A stretch of DNA of 64,000 bases from Anastrepha obliqua (lineage: Eukaryota > Arthropoda > Insecta > Diptera > Tephritidae), in the NCBI RefSeq assembly GCF_027943255.1, contig NC_072893.1, forward strand, positions 56,700,001-56,764,000, written 5' to 3'. Each line of letters opens with the position of its first letter. The first letter of the stretch is position 1. The position numbers were made by a program, and so were the translations under genes. Below are positions 22,601-35,387 of this stretch, one piece after another. Under the pieces are notes generated by a model that saw only the letters and a list, made by a program, of their open reading frames with translations, was not told where the DNA came from and made no database searches.

Positions 22601-25139
22601 TATCAACATATAACGCTTCGTAGTGTCGCTTTTTCGTTTCATTGAGTCTCAAATCACTCCCAACGATTCTAAAGAAGTTTTCACTTCAAAGGGTCTGTAA
22701 TGTTTTTAGTTAAAATACTTCTCAATAAATTTTAATTTCTATGATACAACTATTAAACGGGATTAATTTAAATGGGATTATTAAAATGTCAAATGATTCA
22801 TTTATATTAATAGGATTGAAACCATATTTTGTAAATTTCCAATTCTCTTAAACAATTTGTTTTAAAATTAAAGCATGCTCATATTGCAAGCAATCAACAA
22901 TGATGAACTTCCAGTTACATACAAGTTTATCATAGCTCATACATATATACACACACATGAAAAAACTCATGGTGAAACGATTTTTAGAGGTGTACTACCT
23001 AACAGACCGATATTCGGCGAGCGAATTGACAGTTATGCCGACGTCATTCCTTTTGTGTTTCACAAAATTTAGCTTTCGCTTAGTGACGAATGGCGTAGAA
23101 TCCAAAATTCCCCTCAAAAAAATTTTTTTCCACCATACTCAATGAGCAAACCTGGAAAAAACTAATTTCCAATCACTCTACATACTTATCTTTCTACAAA
23201 AACAGTGCGACACAGTGCTGCTCACATACTTTTACATTTCGCTACTCACCAACCCACCTACAAATATATTTTTTATGATTTTTCTGCAAAGTATAGAGCA
23301 TACAAGAATACTTTGTTCTTGCCTTAGAACTCAGTCCTGAGTTCTCTGGATATATATAATTGTCGGTTCTGTTCGTTCTGTTTGCGCTCTTGTCGAACAG
23401 AGAAGCTCTTGCCAAACCAACTGCTGCTGTTACATACGCTGCTAATAAAAATAAAATGCTGTTAACGAACTCCTTCCAAATATTTAAATACGTTAAAGAT
23501 GTTCTTATACTCGTATCAAAAATCAAAAATCGAACATGTATCTCTTACGACCAAATCTGTCTTGTAAAATAATGTTCTTCAGATAGGAAGAAACGCCCTG
23601 GTGTGTTTAAGTAAACCTTTGGTTGATGACCTCACGGAGTTGGTCATAGTCAATTCACTGAACTTACTTCGGTTTTCCTAACTTTAAGCTTGGCATTTTA
23701 TGGAAAGCGGAACTTTTCGTTCCAATTCGCTCCGTACAATTTTTGTTACTGTCTTCGTCCTTAGGCCGTGTTGCGAGTTTTGGTAATGAAACGGCAATAA
23801 ATCAACTTCTAAAGATAAATCATCGATGAGTAAATGCCGACTAAAATACCTCTTTTACTTGTCACAAAATTTGCGCTTTCACAGATATATTCTTCACATT
23901 GCGTATGGCCAAATTAAATCTAAGTTATTTCAGTAATTCACAAGTATTATTTACTGGTGCATACATTTATTGCAAACATTAGCACCTCATTTTGCACCAA
24001 TTGTTAACTGCTTAAATCACTGTTTTGTTTATATGTAAATATGTATGTAAAAAAATCAGTAACTAGCTAAACTGCATACAGTTAATCCATGAAAATGAAA
24101 TTTATTTGCCTTTGCCATTCAACCCTGCGGGTCGTCCTCGATATTCCAAAGCTATATCATCGTTTATATTCGTTTAACCCAACCCTGATAGGGTCTTGCA
24201 TTTATGCAAATACTGAGCATTTATTTATTTCAAATTTCTCTTCTTAGAATATTGCAAGTGATTTACAATGAAGCCATCCATTATTGGCTAAGGCGGAAAA
24301 TCTGCATCGTATCGCTTGGCTGCCACTAAATGATGCCAATCTTCGAATAAAATCTGCAAATGCAAATGCCAATAAAAGGAAATGTACTTGAATACTCGAA
24401 GGAAGTACGTTTATACGAGTTTGTACGTAATATATTTACGAGTATACTATATATGCATGCTTGTATATCTAGTATGTGCAAGGGTGTTGTGTGAAAAACA
24501 GTAAATAAAAAAGGAAAAATTGTAATAGTAATAAATTTTCATTTTACAGAAAATATCTATGTATATAAGAAAATTTAGCACGAACTAGCCTTTGTGAGGC
24601 TTTAAATTTACTTGTGGGAGTATTTTCTCATATGTGTGGGACAAATTTTCAGAATTTCAATGGATTATTACATTAAAATAACGATTGTAACGCAATATCC
24701 TAAATAAATCAATATTATTATTATTTATAGGAGATATAAACAATATAACCCTAACTTAATTAGCACACTGGCTACTAAATAAAGCATAAATACCAATAGT
24801 GAGTAAAATTTTTTAAAATAATTTTTTGAAAATTTTAGTTCTTTTTTTGCTACGACTACTAACATACCGGTCAACTTCGATTATTTCTGTGATGTTATCG
24901 ACATTTTCTTTAATATCAAAAATACCTGAACGGAATCGACGAAACTAAAATTGCATATCATTAGTTGCTACAGTATCGGCAGCATAAACCTCATTCAAAA
25001 TTTCATCAGCCTGGCTTGCATTGATTTCCTTTGTTCATTTCCATTGTTAACATCCTGTGACTCACAACTGAATGGAACAAACAAAAAACAGCATGCAATT
25101 TTTTTTAGTGTGAAATGTCACCTCGACAACGAGCATAAA

Positions 25140-25235
25140 CTTTAAATTGCTTGATCGATCCTTTACGAGATATCGATCACTACTGCCATGTACCGAGAAA
25201 ATAATGGATTTCTTTTACCTCAAACTAATATCTAA
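25140..25235. repeat. Dispersed repeat, copy 2 (pair with 15645-15745)
   Basis: Shares TTAAATTG, GATATCGATCAC and GAGAAAATAATGG blocks with the first copy in the same orientation. Confidence 0.6.
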
Positions 25236-26143
25236 ATATATTTGAAACTTTAGTTCTTTGATTTTCTAAATCTCTTAAAAACTTCTATTGGTGAGCAAAT
25301 CAAAAACTGAGCAGCATTACTAATGAAATTTGTATGAATCTTTTCCTGGAACACTTTTATCGTAGCGCGATGTATTACATACCGACTTGTGTCACATATT
25401 TTTGGGCATTTTAAGTGGATGAGTGTCCACTTTATCAAGTCAGTATCAAATAGACCTTTTATATACAAATTTTTTCAAGTTTTGACGCATATTCCGGCCC
25501 TGCATAGTTGGTATTGGTCAACTGAAAAAAAATCATAGGCAGGTGTATCCATCAGCATAATGTCAGTGTGTCATAAGGTACAATATTGTCTAACAGACAT
25601 TGCTATATTATTGAGATATCATTAAAAAATCTAAGAAATCAGGAATCGTTTGGTGTTATTGGCCTGTATAAACCAAATAATGCCAAAAATCAAAATCAAA
25701 ATCTTTCATTTTTTGAAAGGACTAACTTTATTTAAAACTAAGGAAAGCGGGAATTGCATTGGCTCATCGCTGAAGCAAATAGTTTTTATATTTAAAAATA
25801 AAGAAACTAGCCGCGAAAAATATGTATTCATCAGATTCAACATACTGGCTTTAGCATGAGCTTCTTTTATTGCCACTGACAAAGTCAAGATGGATGGGGA
25901 GTTGTAAAATCTAGAATCAGCGGGATAATTAGAGGAACTCTTGGAATCGAAACATTCTTTTGTTTCAAATTCGACTAAATATGTATACATACATATGTAT
26001 ATATGTACATCCACTTTTCCTAATCCCAATGCTTTTATTATTCTAAAAGTGGCAATACATCCTAAGGGAATTCTGTCCCTGTCAATAAAATTATATAAGG
26101 ACACACCATATTGATAAGTTATTACTATATACTTACACATATA

Positions 26144-27070
26144 CAGTGAGACCTCCACCGGACAGCGAACACTTATCGTCAGTCAAATTTGTTCGCTCAA
26201 GTTAAGTGTCAGCTCAAGGTGAGGGTAGCTTATTTTAGAACTTTTTGATTTTTTAGCTTAGCAGATTTCCCAATTACAAGGTGTTTTCTTTTTCTGCTGA
26301 CATATTGGCACAAGAGAGTATAATAAACCTTTCTTTTGATAATTTATCTACACGCATACCTCATTTTTCAAACCTAAAGTTTTGTTTGACAATCCTCTGA
26401 AGATCCTGTCTCGTCTGCATTATACAGTGATGACCTTATACCAAATGTACTGAGTTCATTATTTTTTAACTGGAAAAATTATGTTTACAAGATTTGATAA
26501 GGAAAACTTACCTACTGGCTAGTCCCCGTACAGACAAAATGTTTTCATCGTAGCCGTTAATATATTTAATTTTTTGTCCCGCACATTAAAGTTTGATCTC
26601 CCCATCGTATTACGTACGTATAAGTACATATATCCGCTAAAACTGATCAAAAATGACTGCGCAAACCAAACTAGATGTTTGCGTGAAAATCATCACTAAT
26701 TCTTCGGCTGTCCCCTTTTTCCATTTAGTAAGCATCTTTTCACTCACACCTTTTCACTCACATTTTTTGTGTACCATAAGTAAATATCATATTTTGTCCG
26801 CCTATGAGGAGTTCACGCTCAACAAGGTTTTTGTTTGATTTGCTACAAAAATAAATCTTAATATCTTTTGATAAGAGGTTCGCGCCCGCTCTCTAGAGGT
26901 TCTTGTATTGGTTTTATGAAAAATAACAGTCCGCGTCTAGCCAAGAGTGTCTCCACTTAAGAGCGAGTAATTTGTTCAGAAATTTATACTTAAAATTTGG
27001 TATAGGAAAAAACGTCCGTCCAAGACAGATGTCCGTCTAATAGAAGTGTCCGTTAGGAGAGGTTTAACTG
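26144..27070. mobile_element. Pogo/Tigger-like non-autonomous element
   Basis: Left end CAGTGAGACCTCCACCGGAC; the right end is the inverse of CAGTTAAACCTCTCCTAACG. Both continue with GGACA/GTCCG words characteristic of pogo/Tigger ends. TA lies at 26142-26143; the right-hand TA is not preserved (CA). I found no transposase inside. Confidence 0.65.
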
Positions 27071-27244
27071 CATGTACATTTCTAAAACTAATTTTAATTA
27101 TTTTTTGTTATAAAAATACATTTAATTCCTTGCCAAAGTTATGATACATAAATTTAAGTTTCTAAATTTGTGACAAGTCCAATTTTAATCATAATTTCAC
27201 ACTTCTTTTTCTTAATTAAGGAAAAAAAAAATTGGGGACGTAGC

Positions 27245-27425
27245 TTATATACCATTTAATTCCAGTATAATAAAGGTGCAAGCTGAAAGTTTATCAAAAT
27301 TCACATTGATTTTTAATAATTTTTTCATTTTATTTAAAATTTTCAAAAATTAAGGCGATATTTTAGTCACTTCAAACTTCCACTTTATTATACCAAAATT
27401 CAATTGCCTATAAAACTGCATACCC
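27245..27425. mobile_element. Palindromic MITE family 2
   Basis: Two arms in inverse orientation: plus-strand CCAGTATAATAAAGGTGCAA near 27262 and CACTTTATTATACCAAAATT near 27381, giving a fold-back of about 180 bp. Related arms occur at 19394-19460, 29215-29290 and 53795-54062. Confidence 0.65.
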
Positions 27426-27799
27426 AAAATACTCATAAAATTCATTAAAAATTCTGATTCTTGCAGAATGTTTCAAACTTTATATGGTTTATGAATAATC
27501 ATTATCAGAAAGCTTTACTTCTTTTAACTTCGGCACTCTAAAAAAGTAAAAGGTCGCATTATATTGAGTCTGGGAAAAATATTTAAAAAAACTGTGTAAC
27601 CAATTTTTTTTCGCTCTGATTTATCTGCAAAAGTTAGAAACCTACCTTAGCCTTTGTTATAGAATGAAATTTATTTTCATAAAAAAATAATTTATATGAA
27701 AAAATAAATAGGTTAAACTTGACAAAATGTTTTTGCAACGGATTGTGTCATAAATAAGTAGCTCTATTGTTTCTCTAGACCAACTTAATGCCAACTGAA

Positions 27800-27815
27800 A
27801 TATATATATATATAT
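27800..27815. repeat. (AT)n microsatellite
   Basis: Eight AT units. Confidence 0.8.
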
Positions 27816-28009
27816 TTTTTGCGTTTACATATTTGAGAGTGTGTGCGCATGTCCCTAACACGACGCTGGTGCTTATTCTCTAGCATGCATTTGTAGGCAC
27901 ATTTATTCTAAAGTTGGATTGTATTCTTTCCATTTCTTCTGTGACCTTTTCGCTTATTGGCAAAGTGGTCTCTGGAATGTCCGATTACATATGTAAAATT
28001 GGCTGGTTC

Positions 28010-28640
28010 GATGAATAGCCCACATTTATAGGGTTTTCCAATAAGAGGTGTTATTCCCGTAAAATATCAATGGTTTCGTTGCTTGTGTGGCACGTAGCGC
28101 CATAGAGAGGCTCCTGGATTTTCTGAACCCCAGATCCAACAATTTTGCTTGCTGACGAAGCCATCGAGGTGGAAATGGGCCTCATCACTTAAGATGATTT
28201 TTCAATGGAATTCCGGATCATTTTCATGCATTTCAGCGACCCAATCAGCAAAGGCACGACGTTGTTGATGATCTGCCGGTTTGAGTTCTTGTGTTAACTG
28301 GACTTTATAAGCCTTAAGACCCAAATCTTTATGCAAAATACGGTGTAGTGACGTTTGTGGAATGCCTAATTCCAAAGAACGACGAGGAATAGACAAACCT
28401 GGGTTTTCTTCAACACTTTCGGCTACAATAGCAATATTTTCGGCTGTTTTTGAGCGACGTGCAACAGCTCGAATTTTTTCACCAATTTCCGTATTGAGGT
28501 CCGACAAGGTGCTTCACGATGACCTAAAAATGTTCGAGTTTTACGATTCGTCTATGCAAAATTTTCACCATTTTTATAGTAAATTTTCATAATTTCAATG
28601 CGTTTTTTAAGCGTGTATCGTTCCATTTTTATTAATGGCG
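28010..28640 (-). pseudogene. DD41D-type transposase, internally deleted
   Basis: From ATG about 28626: MERYTLKKRIEIMKIYYKNG, TAG, REAPCRTSIRKLVKKFE, then after a frameshift the 101-codon frame 28507-28202 with ENIAIVAESVEENPGLSIPR (DUF4817-like helix-turn-helix) and HKDLGLKAYKVQLTQELKP. Then IILSDEAHFHLDGFVSKQNC (first catalytic Asp) and WIWGSENPGA, after which a deletion joins to GATCHTSNETIDILRE (second-Asp block, with the Asp replaced in LYGATCHT). The third Asp is absent. Dead. Confidence 0.83.
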
Positions 28641-28879
28641 TACTTGCTTGTATATTTTTCGTATCAAGCTGAATAAAATAGTTATATCTGGAATACAAGC
28701 TAAGACTTGTTTATTGAGATAATTGTAGTGCAAGAAAGATTCCTCAAATGGCTTTAGTTGCAAAGAACTAATAAAATGTATAGAATGACAATTAAAACTT
28801 ATGAAGAGAGTCTTAAAAAAGAAAAAATTAACTGAATCAAGACACCATTTTAACGGTTTATATATACATAAAATTGGCG

Positions 28880-29165
28880 CGTACCCCCTTTTTGGGTGTT
28901 TGGCCGAGCTCCTCCTCCTATTTTCAGGGTGCGTCCTGATGTTGTTCCACAAATGGAGGGACCTACAGTTTCAAGCCGACTCCGAACGGCAGTTTTCTTT
29001 TCGAGAAACTTTTCCATGGCAGACAAACACTCGCCGTTGCCAGTCGAGAGCGACGGTTTTTAGAAAGACCTTTTTTTCTTCATTTTGGTGTTTCACCGAG
29101 ACTCGAACCTACGTTCTCTCTGAATTCCGAGTGGTAGTCATGCACCAACCCAGTGCGGCTACTAT
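28880..29165 (-). mobile_element. tRNA-derived SINE, copy 3, near full length
   Basis: Minus strand: A box TAGCCGCACTGGGTTGGTGC, then ATGACTACCACTCGG, then a perfect B box GGTTCGAGTCTC, followed by the conserved body ending near GGAGGAGGAGCTCGGCC. This is the copy that best shows the tRNA origin and intact promoter boxes. Confidence 0.85.
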
Positions 29166-29214
29166 GCTCAACATATATTAGTATGCCAAAAAAATGTACA
29201 GAAATCAACGCGAT

Positions 29215-29290
29215 TTGTGTGCGACTTCAAACTTGCACTTTATTATATTAAAATCAAATGGACTGTAAAATGGCATACCCGGAAGTTTCC
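29215..29290. mobile_element. MITE family 2 arm
   Basis: GCGACTTCAAACTTGCACTT, TTATTATATTAAAAT and TGGCATACCCGG match one arm of 27245-27425. Only one arm is present. Confidence 0.5.
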
Positions 29291-29841
29291 CAAAGATTCT
29301 GATTAAGAAGTTGAGAATTTTGGCGGCAATTTTTTCAAATGTGTTAAATTTTTGTGGAATTTGGGTAAAGTTTAGAGCTTTGATTTATATTGTTTTTGTC
29401 GTGCAATGAACTACGTTTTTATAAAGAATTCACAAAAAAAAAAAAAAACATTTAGTGTGAAAAATAAAATAGCTTAAGTATGTGCTCCATCCGTCGGTAT
29501 ATTTGGATAAGTAGCTTTGCTTTTCAAACTCTTTCATGATATAAAATACCTGCTCAACCAAGAAATACGAATTGCACAATACTATGGCGAATATTTTCAT
29601 CGGCGAAAATGTCAAAAAATGGGGTTTTTAATATTTTATCTTCTTTCTTTTATCCTGATTTATTGTATTTTTAACAGTCCAACAACAGACAGACACGTCA
29701 ATATTCAAAACTCTCCAAATTTATATCAAACACAAACAAAAACACAATTGAAATGTATTTTATTTGTTTGGCCTTCATTTCGGTGTTACCCTGGGAAGAT
29801 TAATGTGCTGTCAAGTATACTTTAGTATTGCATATACATTA

Positions 29842-30518
29842 GGGTGGTCCAAAAATGCATGGGAAAAAATTTATATTAAAATTTTTATGCTGCCGCCCCC
29901 CATAATGGTAAAGAATGAAAAATAAAAAGACCCGTATTTTTTTTTTTTTTAATCAGACCATATTTAATGGTGCCGCCGGGGCTTTGAAATATCCCATGTA
30001 TTTTGCATGGGAAAAAAATACTTTTTCGTAGATTTCATGTAAAAACCTGGAAAATGAATATATTTTAACCGGATAACTCAGTTTCTCTTCATAATTGGTC
30101 AGGGAATAACAACCAATTATGAAATAATTAATTTTTTTTGTATTAACTATTTTCATAAAAGTAATATAAAATATTGTTTTTCGATTTTTTCTTAGATTTT
30201 CGTTTTATGGGGGCTTTTTGGGGTTCTATAAAAAATAGTTAATACAAAAAATTAATTATTTCATAATTGGTTGTTATTCCCTGACCAATTATGAAGAGAA
30301 ACTGAGGTATCCGGTTAAAATATATTCATTTTCCAGGTTTTTACATGAAATCTACGAAAAAGTATTTTTTTCCCATGCAAAATACATGGGATATTTCAAA
30401 GCCCCGGCGGCACCATTAAATATGGTCTGATTAAAAAAAAAAAAATACGGGTCTTTTTATTTTTCATTCTTTACTATTTTGGGGGGCGGCAGCATACACA
30501 TTTTTTTTTGGACCACCC
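29842..30518. mobile_element. Long fold-back element (677 bp, arms about 300 bp)
   Basis: Ends GGGTGGTCCAAAAA and the inverse; TA at 29840-29841 and 30519-30520. Left arm 29842-30154, right arm 30230-30518, loop about 75 bp. The inner 215 bp of each arm differ by only about one base plus homopolymer length. No ORF of note. If transcribed it would fold into a long double-stranded RNA. Tc1/mariner-type by its TA duplication (inference). Confidence 0.9.
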
Positions 30519-31369
30519 TAATATACATACATATGTACATATATCACAGATCTGTTTTTTCTGCATTTTCTTTCAGCGTCAATTTTAATATTGCTGCTGC
30601 GCCAGCACATAAATTATGATGAACTCTATTGCCACGCTCTAACCCTATCGAATATGCTCAAGTGTGTGTGCCACAGTGATACAACAAATCAAAATCACTC
30701 GGACATTTATTTCAATGTTGCAGTCGTTCCTGCGTATGTGCTTATGTGTGTGTGGGCGAATGCAGCAATTACTACGCGCTCTGCCTGCGAATGGATGGAA
30801 TTTTTATTGACTTTAGCAAATTTTGTTTTTTTCGTAATTAGCATGCATCCAGTTGCTTTTAACAAACACAATAAAAACTTCAATACTTTTTTATTTTCAA
30901 TTAGTTTGAATTAATTTTGAGTGCAATGTTTGTTTTTTATTGCCAGCAGTACATATTTCAATTTATTTCAATTATAACGTCAACCATGATTCAATTATTA
31001 AAGGTTTGCTCACAGTGACATTCGATTTTTGACACTCCCTTACAAATTGTATTTAAGAAGGTGCATAAAATGGAAAAAATTAAATCTTTTTTGGTAAAAA
31101 TGGTAGCAAGAAAGGATTTTGTTACTTAAATGGAAACAAACTGTGAACGGCTAAAAAAATAAATTTTAATTAATATTTGAAGGTAAATAATGATATAGAT
31201 AGAAGTTATTAGGGGAAATTGCCAAGTCTAATATTAAAAGAAGAAATTATTTCACATAATCCAAGATTTTGTTTTGTGAATTAATTTTTAAATTTAAAAC
31301 CGATCGCAAAGTTTCGCCAATATGAAACTATTTTGTTAAAAATAAATAAATAATTGGCAGGTACAATTC
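30519..31369. other. Unassigned DNA
   Basis: Holds a 107-codon open frame (30591-30914, plus) without any recognisable domain. Probably chance. Confidence 0.4.
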
Positions 31370-31495
31370 CGTTAAGTGTTTCGCCGAGATCCTCCTCCTA
31401 TTTGTAGCGCGCGTTCCACAATTGCAAGGACCTACAGCGTTAAGCCGATTCCGGTAGATGGTTTTTTATGAGAAGCTTTTTCATGCTGGTATTGT
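31370..31495 (-). mobile_element. SINE copy 4, partial body
   Basis: Blocks CCTCCTCCTATTTGTAG and GACCTACAGCGTTAAGCCGA match the SINE body. No tRNA head. Confidence 0.6.
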
Positions 31496-31794
31496 GCTTT
31501 GCTAAGCCTGCTCTCGACACCTCATCCATCCATTGGAAGGTGGGCTCATTGGAAACAAGTTCTGTCAATCCCAACTTCTTTATAATGAGGTCTGCAATCG
31601 ATTGTGTCGGGACAATCCAATTATTCTCCCTGCTCTAACTAAACGCTAGCTCTTTGCAAAACATGAATTCCGTCTAAATCACCACAGAAATAAAGCTTTT
31701 TAAATTCTCCACTCATCAATCTCAGATTGCGTCAATTACTCTATCTTGTCCCGACTTAAGCGGTATGTATTTCATGTCATACTACCATAGTCCT

Positions 31795-33721
31795 GTACGA
31801 CATGAATACGCAATGGGCATGTTCGTGGACATTGAGGGGGCTTTTGATAATGCCACTTTCGGCTCGATATGTTCTTCTGCCGAACGACACGGAGTTAATC
31901 AAGCCATTATAAAATGGATATATTCCATGCTCTCTGAGAGGCTGTTAACCGCTGGTGGGAGCAGTGACGAACAAATCACAGTCAGGGCCAAGCAAGGATG
32001 TCCCCAAGAGGGTGTTCTTTCTCCGCTGCTGTGGTGCTTCGTCGTAGACTCTCTATTAGTGGAGATGCAGGAACTCGGCTTTCACGTCCAAGCATATGCG
32101 GACGACGTCTGAGCGCTAACATCGGATAAATCCTTAAGGAGGCTTTGCACGAAAGTGCAGAGGATTCTTGACAAAATCGATGACTGGTGCATGAGACAAG
32201 GTCTTTCCGTTAATCCGAACAAAACAACATAGTCTTGTTTACGAGAAAACGGAAATTGGATGGACTCAGTCTTCCAACACTGAAGTGTCACACCTTGGTC
32301 TTTCCGACGAAGTTAAATGTCTAGGAGTAATCTTGGATAAGAAGCTGACTTGGGAGACACACGTTTCACTGAAGGTGAATCGTGCATTGAAGATTTTTCA
32401 GCAATGCCATAGAGCCTTTGGCAAAATCTGGGGTCTGAAACCTGCTGTGGTCCTATGGATATACTCAGCACTTATCAGACCAATCATCACTTACGCTTCT
32501 GTGGTCTGGTGGCGATGGAGCATGGTCAAGTCCACAATCCGGGAACTATACAGGCTGCAAAGAAGTGTATGTTTATGCATCACGGGTGCCATGAGTACAA
32601 CCTCTGGTGATGCTCTAAATGCTATGCTTGATTTGCTCCCCCTGGATCTTAAGATACAACAGGAAGCAATAAAAGCAATGTGCAGACTCCATAAATATGT
32701 TTTCTGCTACGAAGATGGAACTTCGGGACACAGAGAAATCTTTAAGTTGCTGTCGGAGCAGTATCCACTGTTTTTGGCACCTAAAGATGACCTGATACCC
32801 ACAGTTTCATTTGGAAGGAAATTTGATGTCAGATTTCCATTGCGTGAGCAATGGAGCAATCCAGAATGCATGCAGGGAAGTTTGACGGATATTTTCTTTA
32901 CCGATAGGTCCAAGAATGAAATATGGTGTGGAGCCGGATGGTACTTAAACGATAGTAATAAGTTTCACTATGCTATGGGGGAAATGGCAACTGTTTTCCA
33001 AACAGAAGTTTTTGCCATCCTGAAAGTTGCCGAATAGATAATCGAGAGGAGATGGAGCGGGAAACAGATTGGAGTCTTCAGTGACAGTCAGGCTGCATTG
33101 AAGGCCCTGGAGAACGCGAAGCAAACCTCAAGGATTGTTCAAGAATGTAAGAAGAAGCTTAATTCTGTCGCAAGACAAAACCGGCTTGTACTTATATGGG
33201 TTCCGGAACACTCCGGTGTTCAAGGAAATGAAATTGCCGACGAATTGGCCAACCGTGGATCAGCGGTGCCCCAACAGGGGCCAGAGCCAATAATCCGAAT
33301 CAGTTCAGCAGGAATTAAGAATTGGATCAGCGATTATGTAGGCAATCTACATAAAGAGCGATGGTCCGGTCTAGAACGCTGCAGAACTGCAAAGTGTTTT
33401 GTGACAAGTCCGAACAGAAAACTGTCAAACTTTCTACTGAAACTTAGAAGGAAAGACATTGGGTTGATGGGCGGCATCATTACAGGACACAACACATGGG
33501 GCCAGCATAAGACCACCATTGGAATCATCGACCCAGTATGCTTGTCATGCTTGGAGGAGGCGGATAGCACTGAGCACTTTCTCTGTGAGTGTCCTGCTTT
33601 TGCTAGAGCACGGCTACGAGTATTGGGTTCCGATGTCATGAGAATAAGTAATATTCGTTCTCTAAAACTGGAGGATATTTACAGATTTGCCAAAGAATCT
33701 GGAAAATTCTCACAGGACTAA
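31795..33721 (+). pseudogene. RNase H-containing non-LTR retrotransposon, 5'-truncated
   Basis: Order: reverse transcriptase palm (YAMGMFVDIEGAFDNATF; KQGCPQEGVLSPLLW; QAYADDV with catalytic Asp pair, TGA at 32110-32112), thumb (DEVKCLGVILDKKLTWETHV, 32310), RNase H (DIFFTDRSKNE where TDGSK is usual; FQTEVFAIL; TAG at 33035-33037; VFSDSQAALKAL; WVPEHSGVQGNEIADELANR) and a CCHC-like knuckle (CLSCLEEADSTEHFLCECP). Two stops and two frameshifts (about 32230 and 32285); otherwise well preserved. The 3' UTR extends to about 33890. R1/LOA-like by domain order (inference). The endonuclease and ORF1 are missing, so it cannot move. Confidence 0.92.
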
Positions 33722-34171
33722 CTATCTCTATCTCTGTCTCTATTCTTTCCTATCTCTTTCTCTGATAATTTTCTCCCTCCCTCCTTGACTATCTACCTCC
33801 TTTCCAGAGCTTTAAATACAATGGGCTCTTTAGCCTGAGGGTTTTAGGAGCCACCAAATCTTCTGGTGCTCCTTGGCTCGACCTTTTCAAATTCAATATT
33901 CACCATAGTCCTGAACATACCGATGAAAACTATTTAGCGAATTGGTGCTCGTAAGCAGACCATTTTCAAAATGAAATGTTTCTCTACAAATTTTACTCCA
34001 CTTTTACTCAAAATTTCTAGAGCAAGCTACCCAGTGTCTTGCTAAGGGACTCGATTTCAAAGCTTCAGAAAAACAAAGGCTTTTAATAAGTATACGAGGT
34101 CGGCAGATATTTCAGAGTAACTGTCTGACAGCGGAATGATTCCAACATAGAATTAAAGGCCCAGACTCATA

Positions 34172-35158
34172 CAAGGTCCGGCACCTGAAATCTAACCAAT
34201 TAAAAAGGCTATAAATTTCGTTTGGAAAACTACTTTTATTCGACTCAAAGTAAAAAATGTGTGAAAATAATACAAAATTAAGAACCAATTTACTTTTGCC
34301 GGATATGCCCACCTTTTGCCTTGACTATGGCCTTGAGACAGTCCAGAAACGAATCGCAAGCTGCCCGAATGTGAATTGCGGGTATTTTGGTGCACTCGCA
34401 GACAATGGCTTTTTTCAGCGCCTCGAGACTGGTGAATCTTTTAGTTCGTACCCTGTTATCCAAAATGGCCCAGAGGATTATTCCTCGGATTCGCGTTCGG
34501 TGACTTTGAGAGCCATTGTGTTGACGTAACCTTTTTTTTCGGAACGTTGTCTTTTAGCCATTATTAGTTCATTTAAGCTTTGTGAGACGGTGCGGAGTCT
34601 TGTTCAAACGTCCATGACCTGTCACCGAAATGTTTGTCTGCCCAACCAAAGCAACTTCCAGAATACTTCTTCGATAATATTTCACATTTATCTTGACGCC
34701 AGGCTCACTGAAAACGATTGGAGAGCGCCATCTGCGGTTACAGCGGCCCAAACCATTACATGTGGCGGGTGCTATCTTCTGGTGACGAATCGATGACTCA
34801 AATTCTCGTATGAATTAACCCTATCGTTTCAGGAGTTCACGAATTGCGATTCGCGATGCTACCAGTATCATTGTAACGAGTAAAGGTGCGATAAACAAAA
34901 ACTTTATTTACTTTAAGGTGCTCGAGCTCACGAACAATCGCTGGTTGTGTTTTTCCAGCTAAATATAATGCAATCACCCTATTACGTTTGAAATCCATTA
35001 CTGATTTTCTTTTTTCGCGTTTACTCTCGGCAAAGTAATTCCGCGCGCTTGTAAACAATACTTGGGACTGTCATTTAGCCAACTAATAGACAGCTGATGC
35101 CCGTGCATTAGCTGCGTGAGCGATCTGAAGTTGGTTACCCTTCGAGCGCCGGACCCTG
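34172..35158 (-). mobile_element. DD37D (maT-like) element, copy 1, internally deleted
   Basis: Inverted ends CAAGGTCCGGCACC (left) and the inverse of CAGGGTCCGGCGCTCGAAGG (right), TA on both sides. Transposase pieces on the minus strand: MDFKRNRVIALYLAGKTQPA and HLKVNKVFVYRTFTRYN (helix-turn-helix, near 34990), then a jump to ADGRSP-type SPIVFSEPGVKINVKYYRR (34720), then RTKRFTSLEALKKAIVCECT and AIVKAKGGHIRQK at the C-terminus (about 34430-34290). The first and second Asp blocks are deleted. Confidence 0.84.
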
Positions 35159-35387
35159 TACTTCGACCAAGTTTTTCTCGAATAGAGACGAAGACCTTTG
35201 CAGTCCTGGCCAAGTAAAAAGTAGTGAGCACTTTTTGCTTCATTTCAGGCACGAAACTATTATCAAAGCACCAGCCGAGTATAACGAATGCACGACATTT
35301 TATTTTATACGTAGTAAATACGAACCATCGTCAAGGAAATTAATCATCAAAAATTAACGTAAATTTTGAGCGACTTCAAACTTGGCT
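35159..35387. other. Unassigned DNA
   Basis: No recognisable feature. Confidence 0.3.

Larger units (their letters stand above)
21964..26143. other. 4.2 kb with no recognised gene or coding transposon
   Basis: Contains a diverged direct repeat of about 90 bp (22376-22470 and 22513-22600; shared GGCTC..TAATACGCAG blocks) and the dispersed repeat at 25140-25235. A possible host intron or intergenic block. Confidence 0.4.

Noticed and set aside
28880..29165. A functional tRNA gene
   Set aside because: Only the promoter boxes and part of a tRNA-like head are present, followed by a repeat body found in four places.
30591..30914. 107-codon plus-strand open frame as a gene
   Set aside because: No domain, no promoter or signal peptide pattern; low confidence by composition.
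34257..34529. Plus-strand open frame of 90 codons
   Set aside because: Antisense to the DD37D C-terminus, whose conserved residues lie on the minus strand.
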